Of a DNA stretch of 34,735 nucleotides, positions 1 to 6,165 are shown one piece after another (the stretch's first letter is position 1; each line of letters starts with the position of its first letter). Where the stretch lies: positions 1-34,735 of IMG/VR virus record IMGVR_UViG_3300027722_000018; one strand, 5' to 3'. This DNA comes from a virus. The notes under the pieces are model-generated. The model was given only the letters and a program-made list of their open reading frames with translations. It was not told the DNA's origin and made no database searches. The position numbers and the translations under genes were made by a program.

Positions 1-126
1 TAGAACTGCGATACATTTGCAAAAAATGTGAAGTGTGTAGCCGATATTTTATACGCTCCAGAAAGTATGCAAGAAAGCACGGAGTAACTAACATTACTGC
101 GTGCCATCCTTGTATTACTGAGAGAT
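1..126. repeat. terminal direct repeat, left copy
   Basis: Identical to 34605-34730. After it the two copies differ by one base: the left copy has an extra T at 127 before ACGGC. The repeat lies inside one small gene whose reading frame continues when the ends are joined, so it is best read as the overlap of a circular assembly, not as physical terminal repeats. Confidence 0.9.
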
Positions 127-191
127 TACGGCTATTTAAGATTATGAATGAGAAAGTAGAAGAAGCAGAGGAAAGGGGAAAGCATGATTAA
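1..191 (+). CDS. small CxxC zinc-finger-like protein (3' part; start at 34574)
   Basis: This is the downstream part of a gene that begins at 34574; joined across the ends it encodes 73 residues. The visible cysteine pairs, CKKCEVC near residues 17-23 and CHPC near residue 45, suggest one zinc-binding knuckle. A charged helical tail rich in Glu and Lys follows. The stop overlaps the ATG of the next gene by eight bases, so the two are translationally coupled. The frame stays open to 191 only with the left copy of the terminal repeat; with the right copy it ends early. Function unknown. Confidence 0.7.
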   Translation, partial: ELRYICKKCEVCSRYFIRSRKYARKHGVTNITACHPCITERLRLFKIMNEKVEEAEERGKHD

Positions 192-357
192 AAAGATAGC
201 GTTGTTTTTTTGGTTATTAATGAATGCAAATAGCTGGGGTTGTGAAACTCTTAGCACTGATGCGTCTGGGACAGCATATTTAAGAACAAACGTAGCTAAT
301 GAGACCATAGAAATTAAGTATATCTATCATGTACGCAAGACCGGTAAAAATAAATGA
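184..357 (+). CDS. small protein with N-terminal signal or membrane segment
   Basis: The 57-residue product starts MIKK, followed by a hydrophobic stretch (residues 5-14) and then polar sequence ending in Lys. This looks like a signal peptide or a single membrane anchor. Cys20 follows Trp-Gly, but the -3 to -1 positions do not make a good lipobox, so lipoprotein status is doubtful. The start overlaps the previous gene by eight bases and its TGA overlaps the next ATG (ATGA). A spanin-like or envelope role is possible but unsupported. Confidence 0.55.
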   Translation: MIKKIALFFWLLMNANSWGCETLSTDASGTAYLRTNVANETIEIKYIYHVRKTGKNK

Positions 358-851
358 ACACTACTATAGATTTAATAATAGAGAAGAAAAACAATCCAGG
401 TGGGTATTTTTTTATAATAGATCCATCTCAAGACATTCTCTTTAGTGATAGGGACTTGCAGTGTCCGTGGCCTAATCCTATTATCTTTAATTCTCTCGGG
501 GAACTGCCTATACCTATTTATATTAGGGCGAATGTCCCTTTTTGTTATTTTATTGCAGACAAGAACAATGTTGTTATTGGATACGGAAAATTTGAAGGGC
601 AATACCCTGTGCATCCTATGTTGAGGCACGAGCATGAAAATACCTCTTTAACTGACTATGCTTTATATTTTTTAGATGCTATGTGGATTAAAGGACATTT
701 TTCTACTCAAGAGGTGCAAAAGATTAAAGAAAACATTCTTAATCCTGATAAGACGACCATTAAGAGCGCAAGAATGGGAATGGAAGATGGCAAGAGTTAT
801 TTTACAATTTATGTGAGCATGGAAGATAAAAATGAAAGTAGTGGAAGATAA
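354..851 (+). CDS. hypothetical protein
   Basis: The product has 165 residues, is soluble, and has no signal peptide, membrane segment or motif I recognise. It carries aromatic and Pro-rich patches around residues 35-65. The start is fixed by the ATGA overlap with the preceding gene, and the 3' end overlaps the next small gene by 20 bases. It lies in the late rightward block just upstream of the small terminase gene. Confidence 0.7.
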   Translation: MNTTIDLIIEKKNNPGGYFFIIDPSQDILFSDRDLQCPWPNPIIFNSLGELPIPIYIRANVPFCYFIADKNNVVIGYGKFEGQYPVHPMLRHEHENTSLTDYALYFLDAMWIKGHFSTQEVQKIKENILNPDKTTIKSARMGMEDGKSYFTIYVSMEDKNESSGR

Positions 852-1011
852 ATGTGATTTTGAAAAATGGTTTGAAAAATGGATGGATGCACAATGTCCT
901 CACTTGATGAAGCAAGTCGATGAAGCATTTGAGAAATTTTATTCTTTACCAGAAGAGGAAAGAAAAAAAATATTAGAAAATCGAGTAATTAAGTATGCCA
1001 AGACATGTTGA
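832..1011 (+). CDS. small hypothetical protein
   Basis: The 59-residue product is charged and mainly helical, with three Cys and repeated Phe-Glu-Lys-Trp near residues 10-17. It overlaps both neighbours (20 bases upstream, 17 downstream into the small terminase gene), the tight packing seen for real genes here. No family recognised. Confidence 0.5.
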   Translation: MKVVEDKCDFEKWFEKWMDAQCPHLMKQVDEAFEKFYSLPEEERKKILENRVIKYAKTC

Positions 1012-1408
1012 AGGAAAGTTAACAACTAAACAAACAAGATTTATTAAAGAATATATAAAAACTGGTAATGGAATGCAGTCAGCTATTAAAGCTGGATATA
1101 GCAAGAAAACTGCCGGTGAAATGGCGTATGAAAACCTTAACAAACCTCAAATTAAGTTAAAAATAGAGAAAGCAATGAGCAAAGAAGCAGAAGAACTTGG
1201 ATTAAATGCGCGATATATTTTGAGTAAATTAAAAGAAATAAATGATTTGAAAGTAACTAAAAATAAAAAGCTGGCAGCAACTATTTTGAAATCGCTTGAG
1301 CTTTCTGGTCGGCATTTAAATTTGTTTAAAGATGAAAAAGTAGTTGATATGAGATTAAGTGACCACCGGGGAATTATTCAAACTTTGGCCGAGGTAGAAG
1401 ATGAATAG
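995..1408 (+). CDS. terS: terminase small subunit
   Basis: The 137-residue product matches the Terminase_2 (XtmA-type) family. The N-terminal LTTKQTRFIKEY and AIKAGYSKKTA segments (residues 9-40) are the hallmark helix-turn-helix that binds the packaging site; the rest is helical and would oligomerise. It recognises phage DNA and hands it to the large subunit at the portal. The large subunit gene is not adjacent: it starts at 6162, about 4.7 kb and twenty small genes later. The last eight bases overlap the next gene. Confidence 0.9.
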   Translation: MPRHVEGKLTTKQTRFIKEYIKTGNGMQSAIKAGYSKKTAGEMAYENLNKPQIKLKIEKAMSKEAEELGLNARYILSKLKEINDLKVTKNKKLAATILKSLELSGRHLNLFKDEKVVDMRLSDHRGIIQTLAEVEDE

Positions 1409-1586
1409 TATTGAAGGCGCAGTAATTAAATTAAAACTAAAGATGTTGCAAAATAAATTTCATCACCAGCTAGAAAATAATACTTCTATTACGGTAGAAG
1501 AAAGACGCTTCGAATGGCTTGAGTTTACCAAGGTAGCCGTAGAAATATGGGAGTCTATTGAGGAAGAGGTCAAAGATTATGGATGA
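1401..1586 (+). CDS. small hypothetical protein
   Basis: The 61-residue product is predicted helical and charged, with a Glu-rich C-terminus and no cysteines. It overlaps the small terminase gene by eight bases and the next ATG at 1579 by eight. No family recognised. Confidence 0.6.
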   Translation: MNSIEGAVIKLKLKMLQNKFHHQLENNTSITVEERRFEWLEFTKVAVEIWESIEEEVKDYG

Positions 1587-1842
1587 AAAAGAATTAAAAA
1601 ATTTGTGCGATACAATATGGAAATACTTGTGCGTTGTATTTGATAGAGAGGATGTTTCAGGTTCCGATATGGCGAGCATTGTTTTAACTATTAATGCTAG
1701 GTTCTTTAATACGATAAGCGCGCATATTTCTCGGGATGAAATAGACAACCTTAAGGACTCCTTTATAAATTTGATTCATGAGAAATTATGTGAATGTTCC
1801 AAATGTGAAAAGAAGCGCAATGAGAAATTAAGAAATGACTGA
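1579..1842 (+). CDS. small hypothetical protein with C-terminal Cys knuckle
   Basis: The 87-residue product has a helical body and ends with a CECSKCEKK motif near residues 70-78, a possible zinc knuckle. I chose the ATG at 1579 over the in-frame TTG at 1558 because GAGG lies at normal spacing upstream and the overlap with the previous gene is then short. The same Cys motif occurs in the next gene, encoded by nearly identical DNA. Confidence 0.6.
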   Translation: MDEKELKNLCDTIWKYLCVVFDREDVSGSDMASIVLTINARFFNTISAHISRDEIDNLKDSFINLIHEKLCECSKCEKKRNEKLRND

Positions 1843-1999
1843 ATCTTTTGATGAATATGAAGATTGTGAATGTTCTCAATGTGAAAGAAGCTCACTGCGC
1901 TCCTTGTCGTATTTCATTGATGATGTTGCGATGGACGACCCTGAACTAGCAAAAAAATTATATAAAGAACATTTATATAAAGAGGTTCCGAATGGCTAA
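1835..1999 (+). CDS. small acidic Cys-motif protein
   Basis: The 54-residue product has a CECSQCERS motif at residues 11-19 and an acidic body. It overlaps both neighbours by eight bases. The Cys-motif DNA (1865-1890) closely copies 1789-1815 at the end of the previous gene, suggesting that a short segment was duplicated to make this gene. Confidence 0.5.
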   Translation: MTESFDEYEDCECSQCERSSLRSLSYFIDDVAMDDPELAKKLYKEHLYKEVPNG

Positions 2000-2297
2000 A
2001 TATTTTGTGTCACCGTCACCATCGTTATTTAATGGCCTCTCTGTTTGTTCATGCGAACATTCAATTGTAATCATGAGTGGGGATTGCCAAAAACATAATA
2101 AGAAATGGGAAGCAAGAATAGATGCGGATTATATTCAAGAACTAATAAAAAGGGTCGAAGCAGTGGAAGATATTTTAGGAAAGTTAAGTGTGAAGGGGCT
2201 GAGTAATATATGCGAAATGGCCTCGAGATTAGAGCCCATCTTAAAAGAACACCAAGCCAAAGGGACAGAATGTACGGAGCAGAACACAATTACTTGA
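1992..2297 (+). CDS. hypothetical protein
   Basis: The 101-residue product has an N-terminal half with scattered Cys and His (CSCEHS near residue 18; GDCQKH near 30) and a helical C-terminal half. It could be a small metal-binding domain plus an oligomerising helix. It overlaps the previous stop by eight bases. Confidence 0.6.
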   Translation: MAKYFVSPSPSLFNGLSVCSCEHSIVIMSGDCQKHNKKWEARIDADYIQELIKRVEAVEDILGKLSVKGLSNICEMASRLEPILKEHQAKGTECTEQNTIT

Positions 2298-2503
2298 CTT
2301 ATAATCAACGAAGGGAGAAGAAGCCCATGATGGGATACGGAAATATTGCAGAATATGAAAGAAGGCTTGCAGCAGCTAAAAAGTATAATAAAGAATTTGA
2401 TAAAGCAGCCACAGATTTTTTTAAAGTCAGGCAAGCTGCACCTAAAGCAAATGCTGAAGAAATAGAGATGGTAAAGTTGAATAAAGGGAGGGTGGCAAAA
2501 TGA
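2270..2503 (+). CDS. small basic helical protein
   Basis: The product is 77 residues from the ATG at 2270 (start uncertain). It is rich in Lys, Arg and Ala and probably helical, suggesting nucleic-acid or virion association. Three starts are open: 2210 overlaps the previous gene by 88 bases, 2270 overlaps by 28 and has AAAGGGA upstream, and 2327 has AAGGGAGA upstream and no overlap. The stop overlaps the next start by four bases. Confidence 0.5.
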   Translation: MYGAEHNYLTYNQRREKKPMMGYGNIAEYERRLAAAKKYNKEFDKAATDFFKVRQAAPKANAEEIEMVKLNKGRVAK

Positions 2504-2871
2504 CATATGACTATATCCCCCTGCGATGTGAGCGGTGCTACAATGAAGCGACTTCTTATCATTTAAGAGAGGACAACAGAAATACGTGCCATCACGTTTT
2601 TTGCGATAACTGTTTAGAAACTTATTGTTTAGAGAGAAGACTAAGAAAAATAGAAAAATGCGACGAGGAAAAAATGAAATACGGGAGCATGTTTTACCCA
2701 AGTAGAGAAAGATTATATAGGATGGCCTCATGGGACATTAACGCATGGATCCAATATAACTATCTTTATAATGACGGTAAATGCCCTACGTGTGACATTA
2801 AGTTTTTTGATATGCCTCCCGAAACAAACATGTATCCACATTGGAAAAGGGAATGTAAAAATGACAATTAA
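2500..2871 (+). CDS. RING-finger-like zinc protein
   Basis: The 123-residue product has the cysteine/histidine order of a C3HC4 RING finger: C10-x2-C13, C30-x-H32-x2-C35-x2-C38, then C95-P-T-C98. The HVFCDNC block and terminal CPxC pair are typical of RING domains, which in eukaryotes bind ubiquitin-conjugating enzymes. The gap between the sixth and seventh ligands (56 residues) is slightly longer than the usual maximum, and residues 45-90 form a charged, aromatic insert. Ligand order is what I see; ligase activity is not claimed. An ordinary double zinc ribbon is the alternative. Confidence 0.6.
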   Translation: MTYDYIPLRCERCYNEATSYHLREDNRNTCHHVFCDNCLETYCLERRLRKIEKCDEEKMKYGSMFYPSRERLYRMASWDINAWIQYNYLYNDGKCPTCDIKFFDMPPETNMYPHWKRECKNDN

Positions 2872-3232
2872 AGTGGGCGACAGCGCGATTGCTAAAATAG
2901 CGAACGACAGAATACTAATGGCGATTGAAAAACTTAGGCTGATAATAGATGAGCGAGAACTTCCTTATAAAGACTGCCAAAAAATAGAGAAGTCTTTGGA
3001 ACGCATACTAGATTATTTAGACCCTCCTAAATGTACTTGTTGCGGAGAAGACACAGGGCGCAATATTTACTGGCACCAAGACCTGCTTTTTTCTCCTCCT
3101 CGGGAGATAATAACGGCATATATGTTTTGCACCAAACAATGTGCGCACACCTACTCAAATAAAACTAACATGATATTTCGGTGTGCTGACGGCTATCCGG
3201 ACATCGTCCCAGAAAAAGAGGCGAAAGAATGA
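2861..3232 (+). CDS. hypothetical protein with two CxxC-type zinc sites
   Basis: The 123-residue product has a helical N-terminal half (residues 1-58) and a C-terminal Cys/His-rich half with CTCCGED near residue 62 and FCTKQCAH near residue 91, a possible treble-clef or MYM-like zinc fold. The ATG at 2861 (GGGA upstream) gives an 11-base overlap with the RING-like gene. An earlier in-frame start at 2771 would bury 100 bases in that gene. Confidence 0.6.
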   Translation: MTIKVGDSAIAKIANDRILMAIEKLRLIIDERELPYKDCQKIEKSLERILDYLDPPKCTCCGEDTGRNIYWHQDLLFSPPREIITAYMFCTKQCAHTYSNKTNMIFRCADGYPDIVPEKEAKE

Positions 3233-3402
3233 GGTGGCGACAGTTTAAAAAAGACTTCCCAGAAAAAGTTGAGGCAGACGCAGCATTCATTGAGCGCACG
3301 CTTAAGAGTTATTTGGAAGGGACTTGCTTTAAGAAGCTTACTAACTATATTGATTATGCAATTGATAAAAAACAGAAACGTAAACCAACCGGAGAAAATT
3401 AA
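3229..3402 (+). CDS. small basic hypothetical protein
   Basis: The 57-residue product is Lys-rich and helical with no recognised motif. It starts inside the previous stop (ATGA) and ends two bases before the next gene. Confidence 0.55.
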   Translation: MRWRQFKKDFPEKVEADAAFIERTLKSYLEGTCFKKLTNYIDYAIDKKQKRKPTGEN

Positions 3403-3404
3403 GA

Positions 3405-3731
3405 ATGAAAGTATATCAACTTAAGCTATGTGTGCGTGGCAACCCTATGGCAATGCAAACTGTAATTGTAGAAGCTGAAGACTATAAGTCAGCGATGGTC
3501 AAATCAATTACTAAACTTGCGCAGGACAATAATATTGATGTTGGGCAACTTGCTGTGCAAGACATTCATGTTATAGAAGAAATGCCTAAAGATAATAGCG
3601 TTAAAGTAACGACCGTTGAACTTAAAGTTCCAATGGATGGTGACCTTGCACCAAACCCAGGTGCGCTAGAAACCATTGATATATTGCGCGTAGACGCTGC
3701 GGGGCATAAAGAACGTGAAATAGTGGGGTAA
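3405..3731 (+). CDS. hypothetical protein, paralogue of the 4128 product
   Basis: The 108-residue product has a beta-alpha-beta-like N-terminal 60 residues: MKVYQLKL strand, VIVEAEDYKSAMVKS helix, then an AVQDI strand. The same pattern is repeated in the gene at 4128, so the two are probably diverged copies. The C-terminal 45 residues are unique to this one. Function unknown. Confidence 0.65.
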   Translation: MKVYQLKLCVRGNPMAMQTVIVEAEDYKSAMVKSITKLAQDNNIDVGQLAVQDIHVIEEMPKDNSVKVTTVELKVPMDGDLAPNPGALETIDILRVDAAGHKEREIVG

Positions 3732-3735
3732 TGAA

Positions 3736-3915
3736 ATGAGCAAACTAAAACAGCCGTACTGGTCTAATGTAATTATTGAATCTGCCGTGACCCCTTATGA
3801 AAGTAGGGTAGGCGTTTTAGGGGGTCAATATCTTAAGTCAGAGCATTTTACAAAAGAAGACATGCGCAGAACATTGCGTGCTACGTTTGGAATTATGCTG
3901 GATAAGTTTTTATAG
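3736..3915 (+). CDS. hypothetical protein, N-terminal part of a gene cut by in-frame TAG
   Basis: The sequence encodes 59 residues up to TAG at 3913-3915. The same frame then stays open for 71 more codons to TGA at 4129-4131, and that extension overlaps the next ATG by four bases exactly as intact genes do here. The original gene was therefore very likely about 131 residues. The TAG may be a mutation, a sequencing error, or a read-through codon. Confidence 0.5.
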   Translation: MSKLKQPYWSNVIIESAVTPYESRVGVLGGQYLKSEHFTKEDMRRTLRATFGIMLDKFL

Positions 3916-4131
3916 AACCATCCGATAGCGCAAGATGTCCTGGACGGCATCTCTAACGGTCAGGATAATTTAAATAATTTGTCCCTAAACAATAACCAAC
4001 CTTATTTTAGAGGCATTGAAATTGGGCTAAGAGTAGTGCCTGGTAGCGAGAAGACCGGAATACTTAGGTTTGACTTGTTTTATAATCCAGATAACTCGTT
4101 GACAGACTTTATATATAAGGAAAAAGAATGA
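3916..4131 (+). other. in-frame continuation after TAG of the 3736 gene
   Basis: The 71 codons after the amber stop look like real coding sequence (for example GIEIGLRVVPGSE followed by ILRFDLFYNP) and contain no ATG, so they would be silent without read-through or a rare start. The stop overlaps the next start (ATGA). Confidence 0.5.
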
Positions 4132-4337
4132 TTACTTATGAAGTCAGCGTTTTTTATGGCACAGAAGGTGAACACCAAAAAATAATCATTAAATCAGCAG
4201 ATAGGCAGATGGCAGTAATGCAAGCTGCCACTGTTTTCTGGCATGATAAAAAGGGCGACACCACTAATGTGAATGGGTTTGCTGTGAGGGAAATAGAAGA
4301 CAACGAGAAGACTAATGATTTTAAAAACGGTGCATGA
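4128..4337 (+). CDS. hypothetical protein, paralogue of the 3405 product
   Basis: The 69-residue product has the same beta-alpha-beta pattern as the 3405 gene: MITYEVSV, IIIKSADRQMAVMQAA, FAVREI. It lacks that protein's C-terminal extension. The start overlaps the read-through stop of the previous gene, and the 3' end overlaps the next gene by 23 bases. Confidence 0.6.
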   Translation: MITYEVSVFYGTEGEHQKIIIKSADRQMAVMQAATVFWHDKKGDTTNVNGFAVREIEDNEKTNDFKNGA

Positions 4338-4599
4338 TTTAATTAAAGAATATAAACGCCGGACTGCGCTTAGCATTGTTTATCATGAGTGCGAAGGGGC
4401 GACTTATGGGATTCGCCGGTACCGTCATTATAAGGTGCAGACTGAAAGCTACATTGATATAGTACCAGGCACTGATTATGATACTCTTCCAGATAGATAC
4501 GGTGAGGCAAGGTGCCCTAATTGCCATGAGGTGTTTCCAGCAATTGAATTTGAAGAAATAGAATGTTCCGATGATAAGGAAGAAAAAAATGATAAATAA
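4315..4599 (+). CDS. hypothetical protein with CPNC motif
   Basis: The 94-residue product has a basic N-terminus, a Tyr/Arg-rich middle, one CPNC pair near residue 67 and a very acidic Lys/Asp/Glu tail. A second cysteine pair is not clear, so zinc binding is uncertain. It overlaps neighbours at both ends. Confidence 0.6.
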   Translation: MILKTVHDLIKEYKRRTALSIVYHECEGATYGIRRYRHYKVQTESYIDIVPGTDYDTLPDRYGEARCPNCHEVFPAIEFEEIECSDDKEEKNDK

Positions 4600-4786
4600 A
4601 TTAATATTCTGGTTAAGCGCTCATTCTTATGTGCACAAAAAGAGGATAACTGAAGACTTCCCTAATATAGGAGTTGCTATAGATTTATGGGAATGTAGCA
4701 GATGCGCAAAAGAGCATGGCACTCATCGGTTTCATATGCCAACAGATTTACAGAAATGGGTTGATAGGATGCTCCATGTTCAATAA
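4589..4786 (+). CDS. small zinc-ribbon-like protein, tandem paralogue A
   Basis: The 65-residue product begins MINKLIFWLSAH, then has a WECSRCAKEH zinc pair near residue 36. The next gene begins MFNKLICFLTAHQY and has WKCQRCGKEE at the same place, so the two are tandem duplicates. I used the ATG at 4589 because the shared N-terminus begins there. Confidence 0.6.
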   Translation: MINKLIFWLSAHSYVHKKRITEDFPNIGVAIDLWECSRCAKEHGTHRFHMPTDLQKWVDRMLHVQ

Positions 4787-5069
4787 ATTAATATGCTTTT
4801 TAACTGCTCATCAATATAATGGTGAAAAGAAAATACAAGACTTTGACAGGTTAGGAATTACTAAGTTTTCTTGGAAATGCCAACGGTGCGGTAAAGAAGA
4901 ATCTCATATTCATTATAATGGTATAAATATGAGTGACTACTTTCCTTTCCCGCAAGACAGCGAGCATGGATTATTTAGCCAGAAAAGGATGGACGAAATG
5001 ATGGCTAAAGAAAATAAGATGCTGGAAGTTAAATGCATAGAAGTTAATGCTACCAGAGAATTAAAATGA
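4776..5069 (+). CDS. zinc-ribbon-like protein, tandem paralogue B
   Basis: The 97-residue product shares its first 50 residues with the upstream gene (NKL-I-LxAH start, F-W-x-C-x-R-C-x-K-E core) and adds a 45-residue charged C-terminus. The start at 4776 overlaps the previous stop by 11 bases and matches the paralogue's N-terminus; the earlier in-frame ATG at 4716 does not. Confidence 0.6.
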   Translation: MFNKLICFLTAHQYNGEKKIQDFDRLGITKFSWKCQRCGKEESHIHYNGINMSDYFPFPQDSEHGLFSQKRMDEMMAKENKMLEVKCIEVNATRELK

Positions 5070-5236
5070 CGATGAACCATTCCCATATATGCAAAGAGCT
5101 TATACGCGTAAAAGAACTGTTGTTTGAGGCCTGTCAATTATTAGACCAGGTTGATTTTCTTCCAGAAAAAAGTGACTTATGGCGTTGGTTTGATGATGAA
5201 CAAAATACGCGACAGCTAAAAAAGGAAAAGAAATGA
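5066..5236 (+). CDS. small hypothetical protein
   Basis: The 56-residue product is helical and charged, with no recognised family. Both ends are four-base ATGA overlaps with neighbours, which supports the frame. Confidence 0.55.
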   Translation: MTMNHSHICKELIRVKELLFEACQLLDQVDFLPEKSDLWRWFDDEQNTRQLKKEKK

Positions 5237-5421
5237 AAGTGCTAGAACTAATGCATAAACTGGAAGAAGCCTATGATAGGTTTGGGGACATTGAAGTTGT
5301 TCCGGATGTAGACGGTTACGCGTATAGAACTCAAATAAAAGGTGTAGAGATTGAAGCTGACCAGGTAATATTAGAAATTGACAGCTACGTTGAATATAAA
5401 ACGCCGGAGCATTTTAAATGA
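5233..5421 (+). CDS. small acidic hypothetical protein
   Basis: The 62-residue product opens with MKVLELMHKLEEAYDRFGD then beta strands (IEVVPDV, GVEIEADQVILEI). This helix-then-sheet pattern is common in small phage proteins of unknown role. The stop overlaps the next start by four bases. Confidence 0.6.
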   Translation: MKVLELMHKLEEAYDRFGDIEVVPDVDGYAYRTQIKGVEIEADQVILEIDSYVEYKTPEHFK

Positions 5422-5573
5422 CAGAGGCAGAAATAAAAGAAATCATAAATAAATTCAAAAATGAATATAAAGAAAAGATAAAAGAGAACGCTTACTTTGA
5501 AAAGGGGTTTCTGTTTGCCCTTACAGAGATACAAAACAGGATAATTAAATCATTTGAGACAAAAGAGGTGTGA
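5418..5573 (+). CDS. small helical hypothetical protein
   Basis: The 51-residue product is Lys/Glu-rich and predicted to be one long helix. Its start shares ATGA with the preceding stop, and its stop is three bases before the next ATG. Confidence 0.5.
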   Translation: MTEAEIKEIINKFKNEYKEKIKENAYFEKGFLFALTEIQNRIIKSFETKEV

Positions 5574-5576
5574 GCC

Positions 5577-5747
5577 ATGCGAATAGACCATAGGCATGAA
5601 CGAGGAACAATTTCTTCTGACCCTAACAGCTTGCGGGGCGTTGGCCTTGATGGGCGAATAATCCTAAAAAGAAAAAGCGATGCTGACCGACTGGAAGAAT
5701 ACAGAAGTTCAGTCAGGCGAGTAAGGAAAGAGCCAGTCAAGCGATGA
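5577..5747 (+). CDS. small basic hypothetical protein
   Basis: The 56-residue product is strongly basic, Arg-rich towards the C-terminus (VRRVRKEPVKR), and could bind nucleic acid. The frame is supported by GAGGTG upstream and an ATGA overlap with the next gene. Confidence 0.5.
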   Translation: MRIDHRHERGTISSDPNSLRGVGLDGRIILKRKSDADRLEEYRSSVRRVRKEPVKR

Positions 5748-5956
5748 TGGGAATGGATGTTGACCCGCATGACAATGGGCTCGGAGGGATGCCTTTAAAA
5801 GGCACGCACGAAACAAGCAGAAGCATTCGCAATAGCATCGATGACATGCATTTGGCGATTGACCTGGCAAAAGAATTTTCTGATAAAATAAAAGCACTGC
5901 ATCCATGGGCAGAAATCCATATTAAATATTTAATAATGAAAGGCAATTTTTTATAA
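5744..5956 (+). CDS. small hypothetical protein
   Basis: The 70-residue product has a Gly/Met/Asp-rich N-terminus and a helical C-terminal half. Two adjacent ATGs (5744 and 5747) are possible starts; the first gives the usual four-base overlap. No family recognised. Confidence 0.55.
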   Translation: MMGMDVDPHDNGLGGMPLKGTHETSRSIRNSIDDMHLAIDLAKEFSDKIKALHPWAEIHIKYLIMKGNFL

Positions 5957-5973
5957 AAATAAGGTGACATAAA

Positions 5974-6165
5974 ATGCGTAATATCTGGGGAATTTCATTT
6001 GTTGTTCTGCTTGTCCTAAAGTTCACTGCATTTCCGTACTTAAGTTGGTTCATTGTGTTCTCTCCATTATTGTTTGGCCTACTTTGGATGCTCATTGTGT
6101 TGACGGTGTTCTGTGTCGTGTGTATTTTAGGTGGGATATGGGAAATATTATTTAGGCCAAGATGA
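5974..6165 (+). CDS. small membrane protein, two transmembrane segments
   Basis: The 63-residue product is almost entirely hydrophobic, with two likely transmembrane helices (about residues 6-27 and 33-56) and a basic tail FRPR. AAGGTGA lies ten bases before the ATG. It sits directly upstream of the large terminase gene and overlaps it by four bases. A superinfection-exclusion or holin-like role is possible, but position alone decides nothing. Confidence 0.65.
   Translation: MRNIWGISFVVLLVLKFTAFPYLSWFIVFSPLLFGLLWMLIVLTVFCVVCILGGIWEILFRPR

Noticed and set aside
1-126. True direct terminal repeats as in T7-like phages
   Set aside because: A gene continues in frame across the joined ends, and the P22-like packaging genes imply circular permutation.
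2135-2731. 198-codon antisense frame opposite the small-gene cluster
   Set aside because: Opposes several tightly overlapping plus-strand genes that have ribosome sites; its composition is not protein-like.
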